Below are positions 39,616 through 47,926 of a DNA stretch of 64,000 bases, in pieces. The notes below the pieces were generated by a model that worked only from the letters and a program-made list of their open reading frames with translations, was not told the origin of the DNA and did no database searches. Location of the stretch: NCBI RefSeq assembly GCF_900168005.1, contig NZ_FUYP01000018.1, forward strand, positions 1 to 64,000, read 5' to 3'. A program made the translations under genes and the position numbers. Source of the DNA: Sphingopyxis flava (GTDB lineage: Bacteria > Pseudomonadota > Alphaproteobacteria > Sphingomonadales > Sphingomonadaceae). The stretch's first letter is position 1; the number at the start of each line of letters is the position of its first letter.

Positions 39616-40332
39616 CTATTGGGCCGATGCGCCGGCTGCAGGCTCCGCCGCTGCGGCCTTGACGACGCAGCCCTGAGGCGCATCGACGGGCGCGGGAACG
39701 CGGCGCGCGGTCTTGATGGTCACCATCGGGTCCAGAATCTGGCCTTTCATCGCACCTTCCCCCGCGGTGGGCGAAAGCGGGGCGGCAAAGATTTTCTCGG
39801 CAATGTCGCGGCCGCCGACAATCTCGCCGAACACGGCAAAGCCTGCGCCGTCGCCGCCCACCGCATCGGCGTCAAAGCCCTTGATGTCGGAGAGCAGCAG
39901 AAAGAAGTCGGTCGTCGCGTCGCCGGGGTTGAGCCGCGCCATCGACAGCGCGCCATCACAGTTGGTGAGCCCCGTCGTGGTCGTCGCCTCATGTTTGACC
40001 GGAGGAAAATTCTTCGCCGCGTCCCCGCGGTTTCCTGCCTGGATCAGGCGATTATCCGGCCCCCAACTTCGCGTCGCGCGGTAGAATTTGAAGCCATCCA
40101 TTCGCTTTGTATCGACATAGCGCAGAAAATTCGCTGCCGTGGCGGGCGCGCGCTTGTCCTCAAGGCGCAGCGTGATCGTGCCAAGATCGGTCGCGAGTGC
40201 GACATAAGGCCGCGTGTCCGCTGCGGCAGGGGCTGAGGGCCCGGACGTCGCCGCGGGCGCGGGCGGCGAGGCGAGCATCGATTCGGCGGGCTGGGCGGCA
40301 AGCGCGAGAAGCGGCAGGAAGATCGTGAGCAT
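39616..40332 (-). CDS. Cyclophilin-type peptidyl-prolyl isomerase, exported
   Basis: This 238-residue protein has a signal peptide (MLTIFLPLLALAAQPAESML) and a Pro/Ala linker before a cyclophilin domain (YVALATDLGTITLRLEDKRA, PATAANFLRYVDTKRMDGFK, FFLLLSDIKGFDADAVGGDG, GFAVFGEIVGGRDIAEKIF). It should catalyse proline isomerisation during periplasmic folding. The ATG at 40332 begins the signal sequence directly; the longer frame upstream adds nothing similar. Confidence 0.88.
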   Translation of the reverse strand: MLTIFLPLLALAAQPAESMLASPPAPAATSGPSAPAAADTRPYVALATDLGTITLRLEDKRAPATAANFLRYVDTKRMDGFKFYRATRSWGPDNRLIQAGNRGDAAKNFPPVKHEATTTTGLTNCDGALSMARLNPGDATTDFFLLLSDIKGFDADAVGGDGAGFAVFGEIVGGRDIAEKIFAAPLSPTAGEGAMKGQILDPMVTIKTARRVPAPVDAPQGCVVKAAAAEPAAGASAQ

Positions 40333-40462
40333 GCGCCGGGCATATCCCAAAGCCGGTGTCCTTGGCGAGCCCCCGCTTGTGAGAAGCCAAGCTTGGGAAA
40401 GACAGGGCACGCCGCGCCCTCGAAGACGCCCTCATCACTGCCGCTCGCCCATCGCTGGGCTC

Positions 40463-40497
40463 AAAAAAAAGGGACCGCTCTCGCAGCCCCTTTTTTG
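40463..40497 (-). terminator. Terminator after pnp
   Basis: On the minus strand AAAAAAGGG is followed by a GC-rich centre and CCCTTTTTTTT: a long stem ending in a T run just after the pnp stop. The A/T symmetry makes it usable from both sides, but on the other strand the only upstream gene points away. Confidence 0.75.
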
Positions 40498-40514
40498 TTC
40501 TGCCTGGCAGGCGA

Positions 40515-42815
40515 TCAGTCCTTCAGAAAGTCGGGCACATGGCCTTCATCTTCAGGAACATTGTCGCTGCGCTCGCGGCGCGGGCCGCGGCCTTCGCCAT
40601 CGCGGCGCGGACTGCGGTCGCGGCCGCCCCGGCCGCGCTCGCCTTCGCGGCGCGGGCCGCGGTCGCCCCGATCACCGCGCTCGCGCGGTTCGCGCGGCGG
40701 GCGCGTGTCTTCAAGTTCCTCGCCCGTTTCCTGGTCGACGACGCGCATCGACAGGCGGACCTTGCCGCGCGGATCGATTTCGAGGACCTTGACCTTGACC
40801 TCCTGGCCTTCGCTCAGGACGTCGGCGACCTTCTCGACGCGCTCATTCTTGATTTCGCTGACGTGGACGAGACCGTCCTTGCCGCCCATGAAATTCACGA
40901 ACGCCCCGAAATCGACGAGGTTGACGACCTTGCCGTCATAGATCTTGCCGACCTCGGGTTCCTCGACGATGCCGCTGATCCATTTGCGCGCGGCCTCGAT
41001 CTGATCGAGGTCGCTCGACGAGATCTTGATCAGGCCCTCATCGTCAATGTCGACCTTGGCGCCGGTCGTCGCGACGATCTCGCGGATCACCTTGCCGCCG
41101 GTGCCGATGACGTCGCGAATCTTCGCCTTGTCGATCTGCATCGTCTCGATCCGCGGCGCATGTGCCGACAATTCGCTGCGGGTTTCGCCGAGCGCCTTGT
41201 TCATCTCGCCGAGAATGTGCGCGCGGCCTTCCTTGGCTTGCGCCAGCGCGGCCTCGAAAATTTCCTTCGTGATGCCGGCGATCTTGATGTCCATCTGCAT
41301 CGTGGTGATGCCTTCGGACGTGCCCGCGACCTTGAAATCCATGTCGCCGAGGTGGTCTTCGTCACCGAGGATGTCCGAGAGAATCGCATAATCCTTGCCT
41401 TCAAGGATCAGGCCCATCGCAATGCCCGAGACCGGCCGCTTGATCGGCACCCCGGCGTCCATCAGCGACAGCGAGCCGCCGCACACGGTCGCCATCGACG
41501 ACGAACCGTTCGACTCGGTGATGTCGCTGGTGAGGCGGATCGTGTAGGGGAAGTCGTCCTTCGACGGCAGCACCGGATGCAGCGCCCGCCAGGCGAGCTT
41601 GCCGTGGCCGACTTCGCGGCGGCCCGGCGCGCCGAAGCGGCCAACTTCACCGACCGAATAGGGCGGGAAGTTATAGTGGAGCATGAAATTCTGGTAGCTG
41701 AGCCCGTTGAGGCCGTCGACCATCTGCTCGCTTTCCTTGGTGCCGAGCGTGCAGGTTGCGATCGTCTGCGTCTCGCCGCGGGTGAAGAGCGCCGAACCAT
41801 GCGCTCGCGGCAGGAAGTGCGTTTCGGCGACGATCGGACGGATCTGGGTCGTGCTGCGACCGTCGATGCGCTTGCCTTCCTTGAGGATGGCGGTGCGAAC
41901 GATTTCAGCCTCGAGCTTCTTGACCAGCTTGATGCCGGCCATCACCGCCTGCGGGTCGAGCCCGTCGGCGACGAACTGTTCCTTCGCCTTCGCGCGGGCC
42001 TCGTTCAAGGCGTTGGAGCGAGCCGATTTGTCGGTGAGCTTGTAGGCTGCGGCAATGTCCTTGCCGATCAGCTTCTTCAACTTGTCCTTGAGTGCGGCAT
42101 TGTCGTCCGACGACGCCATTTCCCATGGATCCTTGGCAGCCTGTTCAGCCAGATTGATGATCGCCTTCACAACGTCCTTGCAGGCGTCGTGCGCGAACAT
42201 CACTGCGCCGAGCATGACCTCTTCGGAGAGCTCATTGGCCTCGGACTCGACCATCATCACCGCGTCGTGCGTCGCGGCAACGACGAGGTCGAGATCGCCT
42301 TCGGCAACCTGCTCATCGGTCGGGTTCAGAATATATTCGCCATCGAGGTAACCGACCCGGGCAGCGCCGATCGGGCCCATGAAGGGAACGCCCGAAATGG
42401 TGAGCGCAGCCGATGCGGCGACCATCGCGAGAATGTCGGGTTCATTATGACCATCGTAGCTCAGGACCTGAGCGATGGCGTTGATCTCGTTATAGAAGCC
42501 TTCAGGGAACAGCGGGCGGATCGGACGGTCGATCAGGCGGCTGACCAGCGTTTCCTTTTCGGTTGCGCCGCGTTCGCGCTTGAAGAAGCCGCCGGGGATA
42601 CGCCCTGCGGCCGAATATTTTTCCTGATAATGGACGGTGAGCGGGAAGAAATCCTGCCCTTCCTTGACCGACTTCGCGGCGGTTACGGCGCACAGGACAA
42701 CCGTTTCGCCCAGCGTCGCCATCACGGCGCCGTCGGCCTGACGGGCAACCTTGCCCGTTTCGAGGGTCAGCGTTTCACCGCCCCACTCGATCGATACTTT
42801 TTTCACGTCAAACAT
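40515..42815 (-). CDS. pnp: Polynucleotide phosphorylase
   Basis: This 766-residue 3'-5' exoribonuclease and RNA degradosome component has two RNase PH domains (start [20 protein letters not shown]; second at [20 protein letters not shown]), a helical insert, a KH domain ([20 protein letters not shown]), an S1 domain ([20 protein letters not shown]) and an Arg/Gly-rich acidic tail ending VPDFLKD. The RGG-like tail (about 695-750) could help bind RNA or a partner. It is separated from rpsO by a terminator hairpin and its own leader. Confidence 0.96.
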   Translation of the reverse strand: MFDVKKVSIEWGGETLTLETGKVARQADGAVMATLGETVVLCAVTAAKSVKEGQDFFPLTVHYQEKYSAAGRIPGGFFKRERGATEKETLVSRLIDRPIRPLFPEGFYNEINAIAQVLSYDGHNEPDILAMVAASAALTISGVPFMGPIGAARVGYLDGEYILNPTDEQVAEGDLDLVVAATHDAVMMVESEANELSEEVMLGAVMFAHDACKDVVKAIINLAEQAAKDPWEMASSDDNAALKDKLKKLIGKDIAAAYKLTDKSARSNALNEARAKAKEQFVADGLDPQAVMAGIKLVKKLEAEIVRTAILKEGKRIDGRSTTQIRPIVAETHFLPRAHGSALFTRGETQTIATCTLGTKESEQMVDGLNGLSYQNFMLHYNFPPYSVGEVGRFGAPGRREVGHGKLAWRALHPVLPSKDDFPYTIRLTSDITESNGSSSMATVCGGSLSLMDAGVPIKRPVSGIAMGLILEGKDYAILSDILGDEDHLGDMDFKVAGTSEGITTMQMDIKIAGITKEIFEAALAQAKEGRAHILGEMNKALGETRSELSAHAPRIETMQIDKAKIRDVIGTGGKVIREIVATTGAKVDIDDEGLIKISSSDLDQIEAARKWISGIVEEPEVGKIYDGKVVNLVDFGAFVNFMGGKDGLVHVSEIKNERVEKVADVLSEGQEVKVKVLEIDPRGKVRLSMRVVDQETGEELEDTRPPREPRERGDRGDRGPRREGERGRGGRDRSPRRDGEGRGPRRERSDNVPEDEGHVPDFLKD

Positions 42816-42967
42816 GGATTTTCCTTCGCCCGCCGGGCCCTATGCCGGGCGGGGCCTCTGTGTCCGGGCAGTCCGGCCCGGGGCGGTACGGGGCGTTTCT
42901 TGGCCCCTTGCTTGCGAAACAGTCGCCGGATTGCGGCTGTTCCTCCAACTCCGTTCGCGCGAACGGA

Positions 42968-43000
42968 TAAAATGAAAGCGGCCCCGGAGCCCGGGGCCGC
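42968..43000 (-). terminator. Terminator or attenuator between rpsO and pnp
   Basis: GCGGCCCCGG and CCGGGGCCGC form a perfect 10-bp stem with a 3-base loop (42978-43000), followed on the minus strand by TTTCATTTT. It lies 10 bp after the rpsO stop. In many bacteria the rpsO-pnp junction carries a leaky terminator and an RNase III site, so partial readthrough is likely. Confidence 0.72.
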
Positions 43001-43010
43001 CTTCGAAATC

Positions 43011-43280
43011 TTACTTACGAAGACCGAGCTTTGCGATCAGTGCCTGATAGCGACCCTCATCCTTCTTGCGGAGATAGTCGAGCAGGCTGCGACGCTTGTT
43101 GACCATCATCAGCAGCCCGCGGCGGCTGTGATTGTCCTTGTGGTGCGCCTTGAAATGCTCGGTCAGCGTGTTGATGCGGTCCGTCAGAATCGCGACCTGG
43201 ACTTCCGGCGAACCGGTGTCCCCCTTTGCGCGGGCATTGTCCTTGATGACTTCGGCTTTACGCTCGGCTGTAATCGACAT
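43011..43280 (-). CDS. rpsO: 30S ribosomal protein S15
   Basis: This 89-residue primary 16S rRNA-binding protein has the standard features: [20 protein letters not shown], then [20 protein letters not shown] and [22 protein letters not shown]. It lies 25 bp after truB and is probably transcribed with it. Confidence 0.97.
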   Translation of the reverse strand: MSITAERKAEVIKDNARAKGDTGSPEVQVAILTDRINTLTEHFKAHHKDNHSRRGLLMMVNKRRSLLDYLRKKDEGRYQALIAKLGLRK

Positions 43281-43305
43281 AGTTACTTTCCTCGAACATC
43301 ATGGC

Positions 43306-44208
43306 TTAAAGATTGAAGCCTCGCACGACTTTCAGCGTTCCGGCCGAAACCTCTATCAGGGCAATCGGGCGACGTTCGCCGTCCTGCCCCCAATAGAGCC
43401 CGTCGTGCGTGCTTACCCCGGACCAGACGCGACCCTGTCGGATCGCCCCTGCCGCTTCCGGGGAAAGGTCCAGAGCCGGGATGTCGACCAGCCCTGCCTC
43501 CAGCGGCAGAATAATCTCTGATTGCGCGGCCCCTTGGCCGAAAGCGTTCAATTTGTCCAGCGAAATCGCGTCGCCCAGCGTGAAAGGCCCCGCTTTGGCG
43601 CGGCGTAGCATGGTGACATGACCGACGGTGCCCACCGCATGCGCAATATCGCGGGCGAGGCTGCGGATATAGGTACCTTTCGAGACATGGGCGGTGAAGG
43701 TCAGCTCCTCTAGCACCTCGCCTTCCCTCGCTTCCTCCTCCTGGATATCAAGGCCGTAAATCGTCACGCCCCGCGCCTTCATCTCGAACAGCTCGCCCTT
43801 GCGCGCGCGGTCATACGCGCGTTCGCCATCGATCTTGATGGCGGAAAAGGCGGGGGGCACCTGCTCGATGTCGCCGATGAAGCGCGGCAGCACCGCGGCG
43901 ATCTCGCGAAGGGTCGGGCGCACCTCGCTCACCGCGACCACCGCGCCCTCGGCGTCGAGCCCCGCGGTCTCGGTGCCAAAGGACAGGCTGAAGTGATAAA
44001 CTTTGCTTGCATCGAGCATCCGCCCGGTAAGCTTGGTCGCTTCACCGAGCGCAATCGGCAGGACCCCTGATGCCAAGGGATCAAGCGTACCGCCATGGCC
44101 GACCTTGACCTTGCCGAGCCCGGCCTCGCGGCACACGCGCTTGACCGCGCCCACGGCCTGCGCGGAGGTAAGTCCCAATGGTTTATCGAGAATGATCCAG
44201 CCGTTCAT
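43306..44208 (-). CDS. truB: tRNA pseudouridine-55 synthase TruB
   Basis: This 300-residue enzyme makes pseudouridine 55 in the T loop of tRNA. Motifs include GWIILDKPLGLTSAQAV, the catalytic aspartate in KVGHGGTLDPLASGVLPIAL, and VSKGTYIRSLARDIAHAVG. The C-terminal part is a PUA-like extension. In most relatives the gene follows rbfA directly; here about 5 kb of other genes intervenes. Confidence 0.96.
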   Translation of the reverse strand: MNGWIILDKPLGLTSAQAVGAVKRVCREAGLGKVKVGHGGTLDPLASGVLPIALGEATKLTGRMLDASKVYHFSLSFGTETAGLDAEGAVVAVSEVRPTLREIAAVLPRFIGDIEQVPPAFSAIKIDGERAYDRARKGELFEMKARGVTIYGLDIQEEEAREGEVLEELTFTAHVSKGTYIRSLARDIAHAVGTVGHVTMLRRAKAGPFTLGDAISLDKLNAFGQGAAQSEIILPLEAGLVDIPALDLSPEAAGAIRQGRVWSGVSTHDGLYWGQDGERRPIALIEVSAGTLKVVRGFNL

Positions 44209-44240
44209 CCGCCGCCGCTAAGCGGCTGCGGCGCGAATTG

Positions 44241-44654
44241 TCAATTTACAGGCGCAGCCTTCGCATCGGCTGTGTCCTTCGTCCTGTCGCGCTCAGCCTT
44301 CGAGGGCGGCGGCTCAGAGTTTACGAAGGAGACCAGCGGGCAGCGCTCACCGCGCACGATGAGGGTAGCAAAGCGGTCAAGACGCGACTGCCCGCGCGTG
44401 TCGAAACCGATGGCCTGCGCGAAATCGACGTCGCGGCAGATACCTGCAAACAGGCCATAATACCAATCGCCGCGGCGGTCCTGCACCCAGATGCCGCGTT
44501 CGCGGTCGGCGCGCCAGTTACGGATTGTGGTGTCGCCTGGAAAGGCAATGCTGGCCTCGGCACCGATTTCGCGCGCCTTTTGAGGCTCGTCGGCCGCCGC
44601 GGCCGAAAGGGGAAGCAGCATGGCGGCCAGGGAGAGTGCGAGTTTCTGTCTCAT
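44241..44654 (-). CDS. DUF6491 family secreted protein
   Basis: This 137-residue protein has a signal peptide (LALSLAAMLLPLSAAAADEP) and a compact domain with IRNWRADRERGIWVQDRRGD, FDTRGQSRLDRFATLIVRGE and RCPLVSFVNSE, which I recognise as the DUF6491 family of sphingomonads and relatives. Two cysteines (GICRDV and GERCPL) could form a disulfide in the periplasm. Function unknown. It ends 33 bp before truB. Confidence 0.72.
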   Translation of the reverse strand: MRQKLALSLAAMLLPLSAAAADEPQKAREIGAEASIAFPGDTTIRNWRADRERGIWVQDRRGDWYYGLFAGICRDVDFAQAIGFDTRGQSRLDRFATLIVRGERCPLVSFVNSEPPPSKAERDRTKDTADAKAAPVN

Positions 44655-44938
44655 GGACGGCTTCTAGCAGGACGCGGCTGAACGCGCGCTGACCGCGCCT
44701 CGGTGCCTTTGGCAAAGCTCAGGCCGGCGAGCGGATCCGTGCCCGCCGGGACGCGGGCTCAGCCATTTCGCTTGATGGGATTCACCGGCATCTGCCGAGT
44801 GCGCCGTCCCACAGGAAGATTCTGCCCGCAAAAGACCCCGCGCGCGGCGGCCCATGCCGACGGCGAAGGCGGCCCCGAAGCCGGCATAGGGTCCGCTCAA
44901 AGACTGCTTGCAATAGGAGCCGCGAGCAGACGACCCCA

Positions 44939-45466
44939 TCACTTCGCGGCGAGCACGGACCAAAGCCCGGTGTCGCGAACATGCCCGGTCCAGGTGATGC
45001 GTTCGGCTCGCAGCACGCCTTCCTTGGTCGCACCGAGCTTTGAAACCGCCGCCTGGCTGCGCCCGTTACGCTCGTCGATACGAAACTCCACGCGGCGGAA
45101 TCCGACCGCAAAGGCATGGTTCAGCATCAATCGCTTCATGCGCCCGTTGAGCCCCGTCCCGCGCGCGTCGGGATGGAGATAGCTATTTCCGATCTCGATC
45201 GTCTGCGCCGAAACGTCCGCCCGCAGCCACGCCGTCATGCCGACGAGCCGCGCTCCGTCAAACACCGCATAGGGCATCCGGGCAGGATTTTCGAGTAGCC
45301 CGGTAAAGTTCGCATCGAAATGCTCGGAATCGAAGCTCGATGCATAGATGAGCCAGATGTCGTCATCGGCGGCACAGGCCGCGCGCAGCGCCGCGCGGTG
45401 CGCCTCGACAAGCTTGACGAGCCTCAGGTCCCCCTCGGCGAGTTCGGCGTAGAGGCGGTCAAGCAT
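44939..45466 (-). CDS. GNAT family N-acetyltransferase
   Basis: This 175-residue RimJ/RimL-like acetyltransferase has MTAWLRADVSAQTIEIGNSY, the coenzyme A loop LHPDARGTGLNGRMKRLMLN and the conserved VEFRIDERNGRSQAAVSKLG segment, which is typical of N-alpha or small-molecule acetyltransferases of this group. ATG 45466 lies within the end of tdk (8-bp overlap). The substrate is unknown. Confidence 0.82.
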   Translation of the reverse strand: MLDRLYAELAEGDLRLVKLVEAHRAALRAACAADDDIWLIYASSFDSEHFDANFTGLLENPARMPYAVFDGARLVGMTAWLRADVSAQTIEIGNSYLHPDARGTGLNGRMKRLMLNHAFAVGFRRVEFRIDERNGRSQAAVSKLGATKEGVLRAERITWTGHVRDTGLWSVLAAK

Positions 45467-46061
45467 CGGCGAGCGCATGGGCCGCCTCGCGCCGCTTTTC
45501 CATGAAATGTCGCCGGCACATCGCGACATAGCGATCGTTGCCGCCGATCTCGGTCTGCGCGCCCTCGACCACCGCACGCCCGACATCGTCGACGCGCAAG
45601 TTCATCGTCGCCTTGCGCCCGCATTCGCAAACCGCCTTCAATTCGACGAGCGCATCGGCAAGCCCGAGCAGCGCCGCAGAGCCTGGAAAGAGATTGGCCG
45701 CAAAGTCGGTGCGCAGGCCGTAACAGAGCACCGGGATATTGGTCTCGTCCGCCAGCCGGGCGAGATCAAGAACCTGCGCGCGAGAGAGAAACTGCGCTTC
45801 GTCGACGAGCACGCAGGCAAGAGGGCGTTTGGCGTGCTCGGCCTTTACCGCTGCCCATAAATTGCTGTCGGGATCAAATTTATGCGCTTCGGCGAGCAGA
45901 CCGATGCGGCTCGTAATCTGCCCGGCGCCATATCGATCGTCGAGCGCCGCGGTCCAGAGCATCGTCTCCATCCCACGCTCGCGATAGTTGAAATCCGCCT
46001 GAAGCAGCGTCGTCGACTTGCCAGCGTTCATGCTGGCATAATAGAAATAGAGCTTCGCCAT
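45459..46061 (-). CDS. tdk: Thymidine kinase
   Basis: This 200-residue type II thymidine kinase salvages thymidine to dTMP. It shows the P-loop YYASMNAGKSTTLLQADFNY, the DEAQFL Walker B, the lasso and zinc-binding cysteines (AVCECGRKATMNLR with a later MCRRHF), and normal length. It is coupled to the acetyltransferase gene. Confidence 0.95.
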   Translation of the reverse strand: MAKLYFYYASMNAGKSTTLLQADFNYRERGMETMLWTAALDDRYGAGQITSRIGLLAEAHKFDPDSNLWAAVKAEHAKRPLACVLVDEAQFLSRAQVLDLARLADETNIPVLCYGLRTDFAANLFPGSAALLGLADALVELKAVCECGRKATMNLRVDDVGRAVVEGAQTEIGGNDRYVAMCRRHFMEKRREAAHALADA

Positions 46062-46104
46062 GGGGAATGCGATACCGCCTTGGCGCCGCCGCGCAAATTG
46101 AAAA

Positions 46105-46536
46105 TCAGGCGACGCCGAGGAGTGCGCGAAACCGGTCTGGCTGGGGTATCAGATCGGTAAGCTGGTAGCCGTCGAGATGATTCAGAAACGCCGCGAGCGC
46201 GCCGCCCAATGCGCCTTGCAGTCCGCAGCTCCCCCGAACCGGGCAGCGCGAGGTCGCGGCGGCCATGCACTCGACCAGCCCTTCCAGATTCTCGAGCTCG
46301 CGCACCACCGAACCGACAGTCACCGTCTCGGGATCGCGCGCGAGCGTCAGCCCACCGCCACGGCCGCGCTGCGCGCGGACGTAGCCAAGCGCCTGCAGCC
46401 GCTGTGCGACCTTGGCGAGATGATTGCGCGAGATGTCATATTGGCCGGCGATCTCGTCGACCGACATCTGCCGCCTGGTTGCGGCGAGAGCCATGAGGAT
46501 CCGCAAGGCATAATCGCTGTGGAGACTGAGTTTCAT
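46105..46536 (-). CDS. nsrR: Rrf2 family regulator, NsrR-like
   Basis: This 143-residue Rrf2 protein has an N-terminal winged helix (KLSLHSDYALRILMALAATR, VDEIAGQYDISRNHLAKVAQ) and three cysteines (Cys90, Cys98, Cys104 in ECMAAATSRCPVRGSCGL). Their spacing matches the Fe-S cluster site of NsrR, the nitric-oxide sensing repressor. It is divergent from a truncated haemoglobin operon and shares with it two palindromic half-site pairs. IscR is less likely because it uses a different cysteine spacing. Confidence 0.85.
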   Translation of the reverse strand: MKLSLHSDYALRILMALAATRRQMSVDEIAGQYDISRNHLAKVAQRLQALGYVRAQRGRGGGLTLARDPETVTVGSVVRELENLEGLVECMAAATSRCPVRGSCGLQGALGGALAAFLNHLDGYQLTDLIPQPDRFRALLGVA

Positions 46537-46542
46537 AAAATA

Positions 46543-46557
46543 GGTATATTAGATATT
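46543..46557. promoter_or_regulatory. Imperfect second operator near nsrR
   Basis: GGTAT-ATTAG-ATATT has the same half-site and spacing as the perfect site at 46584-46598 with two mismatches in the right half. It lies just upstream of the nsrR start. Confidence 0.4.
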
Positions 46558-46583
46558 GCTTTTAGCAGCAACCCGCTTAAAGA

Positions 46584-46598
46584 GGTATCTGGAATACC
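46584..46598. promoter_or_regulatory. Palindromic operator between nsrR and the haemoglobin operon
   Basis: GGTAT-CTGGA-ATACC is a perfect 5+5 inverted repeat in the 83-bp divergent space, 21 bp before the haemoglobin start. Rrf2 proteins bind such short palindromes. NsrR is the natural candidate; relief by nitric oxide would switch the operon on. Confidence 0.6.
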
Positions 46599-46619
46599 CA
46601 ATAAAGAGTCGGTAGACAA

Positions 46620-47099
46620 ATGACGACACGCACGGTTCAGGCTCACCCCCACGCGATCGCTGCCCGCGAGGAGCGACGCGCCGAGGCCTATGCGATGGGG
46701 ATCAACGAAGCGTTCATCGCCGAAATGGTCGATCGCTTCTATGCGTCGGTACGCGAGGATGCGATGCTCGGCCCGATCTTCGATGAGCGTATCGATGACT
46801 GGCCGAAGCATCTCGGCCAGATGAACCGTTTCTGGCAGACGATCCTGCTCAGCGCCGGCAATTTCACCGGCAATCCGATGATGAAGCATTTGGCAATCCC
46901 GACGATCGGGCAGGAGCATTTCCAGCAATGGTTGCGGCTCTTCTACCAGACGCTCGACGATATCGCCGCCACCCCCGAGGCGGTTCGTCATGTCGGCGCG
47001 AAGGCGCGAATGATAGCGGAAAGCCTGCTCACCGGCATCTGGGTCCACCGCGACCGCAGCGATCCTCTTGAAAAGAAAGTGGAGTTGCCCGATGTCTGA
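46620..47099 (+). CDS. Group III truncated haemoglobin
   Basis: This 159-residue haem protein is of the trHb group III type, with DRFYASVREDAMLGPIFDER, DDWPKHLGQMNRFWQTILLS, GNPMMKHLAIPTIGQEHFQQ (His of this region is the expected proximal ligand) and the WLRLFYQTLDDIA helix. Group III members are tied to nitric oxide or microaerobic metabolism. It heads an operon with a membrane protein (8-bp overlap) and a DUF1971 protein, opposite an NsrR-like regulator, which supports a nitric-oxide response role. Confidence 0.9.
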   Translation: MTTRTVQAHPHAIAAREERRAEAYAMGINEAFIAEMVDRFYASVREDAMLGPIFDERIDDWPKHLGQMNRFWQTILLSAGNFTGNPMMKHLAIPTIGQEHFQQWLRLFYQTLDDIAATPEAVRHVGAKARMIAESLLTGIWVHRDRSDPLEKKVELPDV

Positions 47100-47505
47100 C
47101 CGCCCTGTCCTGCCCGCGCCGGCCTATCGCTCCAACGATCCCTATGAAACAAGCGGGGTGCAGGCCGGCTTCCAGCTCCCGCGCTCGGCCTGGCGTGCGA
47201 TGTTCGCCTGCTATGCCATCTTCTTTCTTGGCATCTTCGCCGCAACCGGGCGCGACGCCGCGAGCGTGATGATGCTCGTCATTTCGGGCCTCTACATGCT
47301 CATGTTCTTCGGGACAGCCAAACTTCTCCATGCGCAGAAGGGCGCCGAGCATGATTCGCCGCTCGATCGCAGCGACGGCCTGCTCGAGACCTGGACCGGA
47401 CCCATGGACCGGCGCAGTGTCGCGGCGCAGATTCTCGCAGTACCGGCTGGATTCGCCTTTCTTGGCGTGACCTTCTTCATCGCCCGCGCCGCCGCTGGCT
47501 TCTGA
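47092..47505 (+). CDS. Small membrane protein of the haemoglobin operon
   Basis: This 137-residue protein has three hydrophobic stretches (MFACYAIFFLGIFAATG, MMLVISGLYMLMFFGTAKLL, ILAVPAGFAFLGVTFFIARA). The stop of the haemoglobin gene lies inside its start region (ATG 47092). I do not recognise a family beyond small conserved alphaproteobacterial membrane proteins. Operon membership points to nitric-oxide stress or respiration. Confidence 0.75.
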   Translation: MSDRPVLPAPAYRSNDPYETSGVQAGFQLPRSAWRAMFACYAIFFLGIFAATGRDAASVMMLVISGLYMLMFFGTAKLLHAQKGAEHDSPLDRSDGLLETWTGPMDRRSVAAQILAVPAGFAFLGVTFFIARAAAGF

Positions 47506-47507
47506 TC

Positions 47508-47828
47508 ATGAGCGCGCCAATCGCCGACCGCGGGCCCGCTCTTCCCGCGGGGGCGCGTGCCTACCGGAGGATCGGTCCCTTTGGTGCAGACGATATCCCC
47601 GCCGGCCTGCTCCGCCGTCACGATCTGAAAGAAGGGGCATGGGGGCTGCTCACGGTCCTTGCAGGCTCGATCCGCTTCCGCTGGGACGATGAAGAGGGCG
47701 GCTCGCGCGTGCTCAAGGCCGGCGATACTGTGCTCATCCCGCCTTGCGTCCCGCATCATCTCGAACGCGAGGGAGCGGTGACAATCGAGATAGACTTTTG
47801 CGCACACAGCGCGCCCGAGGCCGCCTGA
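47508..47828 (+). CDS. DUF1971 cupin-like protein (TehB C-terminal type)
   Basis: This 106-residue single-domain protein has a small beta-barrel: GLLTVLAGSIRFRWDDEEGG, RVLKAGDTVLIPPCVPHHLE and VTIEIDFCAH. This is the DUF1971 family, related to the tail of tellurite-resistance protein TehB; the PHHLE histidines may bind metal. Genes of this family are known members of NsrR regulons, consistent with the neighbouring regulator. It begins two bases after the membrane gene. Confidence 0.82.
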   Translation: MSAPIADRGPALPAGARAYRRIGPFGADDIPAGLLRRHDLKEGAWGLLTVLAGSIRFRWDDEEGGSRVLKAGDTVLIPPCVPHHLEREGAVTIEIDFCAHSAPEAA

Positions 47829-47926
47829 CCTTCAGCCCGTCGCTCCTTTGGCTCCTGCCCTTGCTTGACACACCGCTGCCCGCTGTCATGCTGCGCGCAT
47901 GATACGCTGAAGGGAGTGGACCGCCG

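Noticed and set aside
40539-43316. 925-codon open frame on the plus strand opposite pnp and rpsO
   Set aside because: pnp and rpsO are certain on the minus strand; the frame spans both genes and the terminator between them.
44663-44938. Possible gene between DUF6491 and the GNAT gene (minus-strand frame with GSYCKQSLSGPYAGFG)
   Set aside because: No ribosome site, no family and a weak start. I treat the roughly 280 bp as non-coding; no tRNA or clear hairpin is visible.
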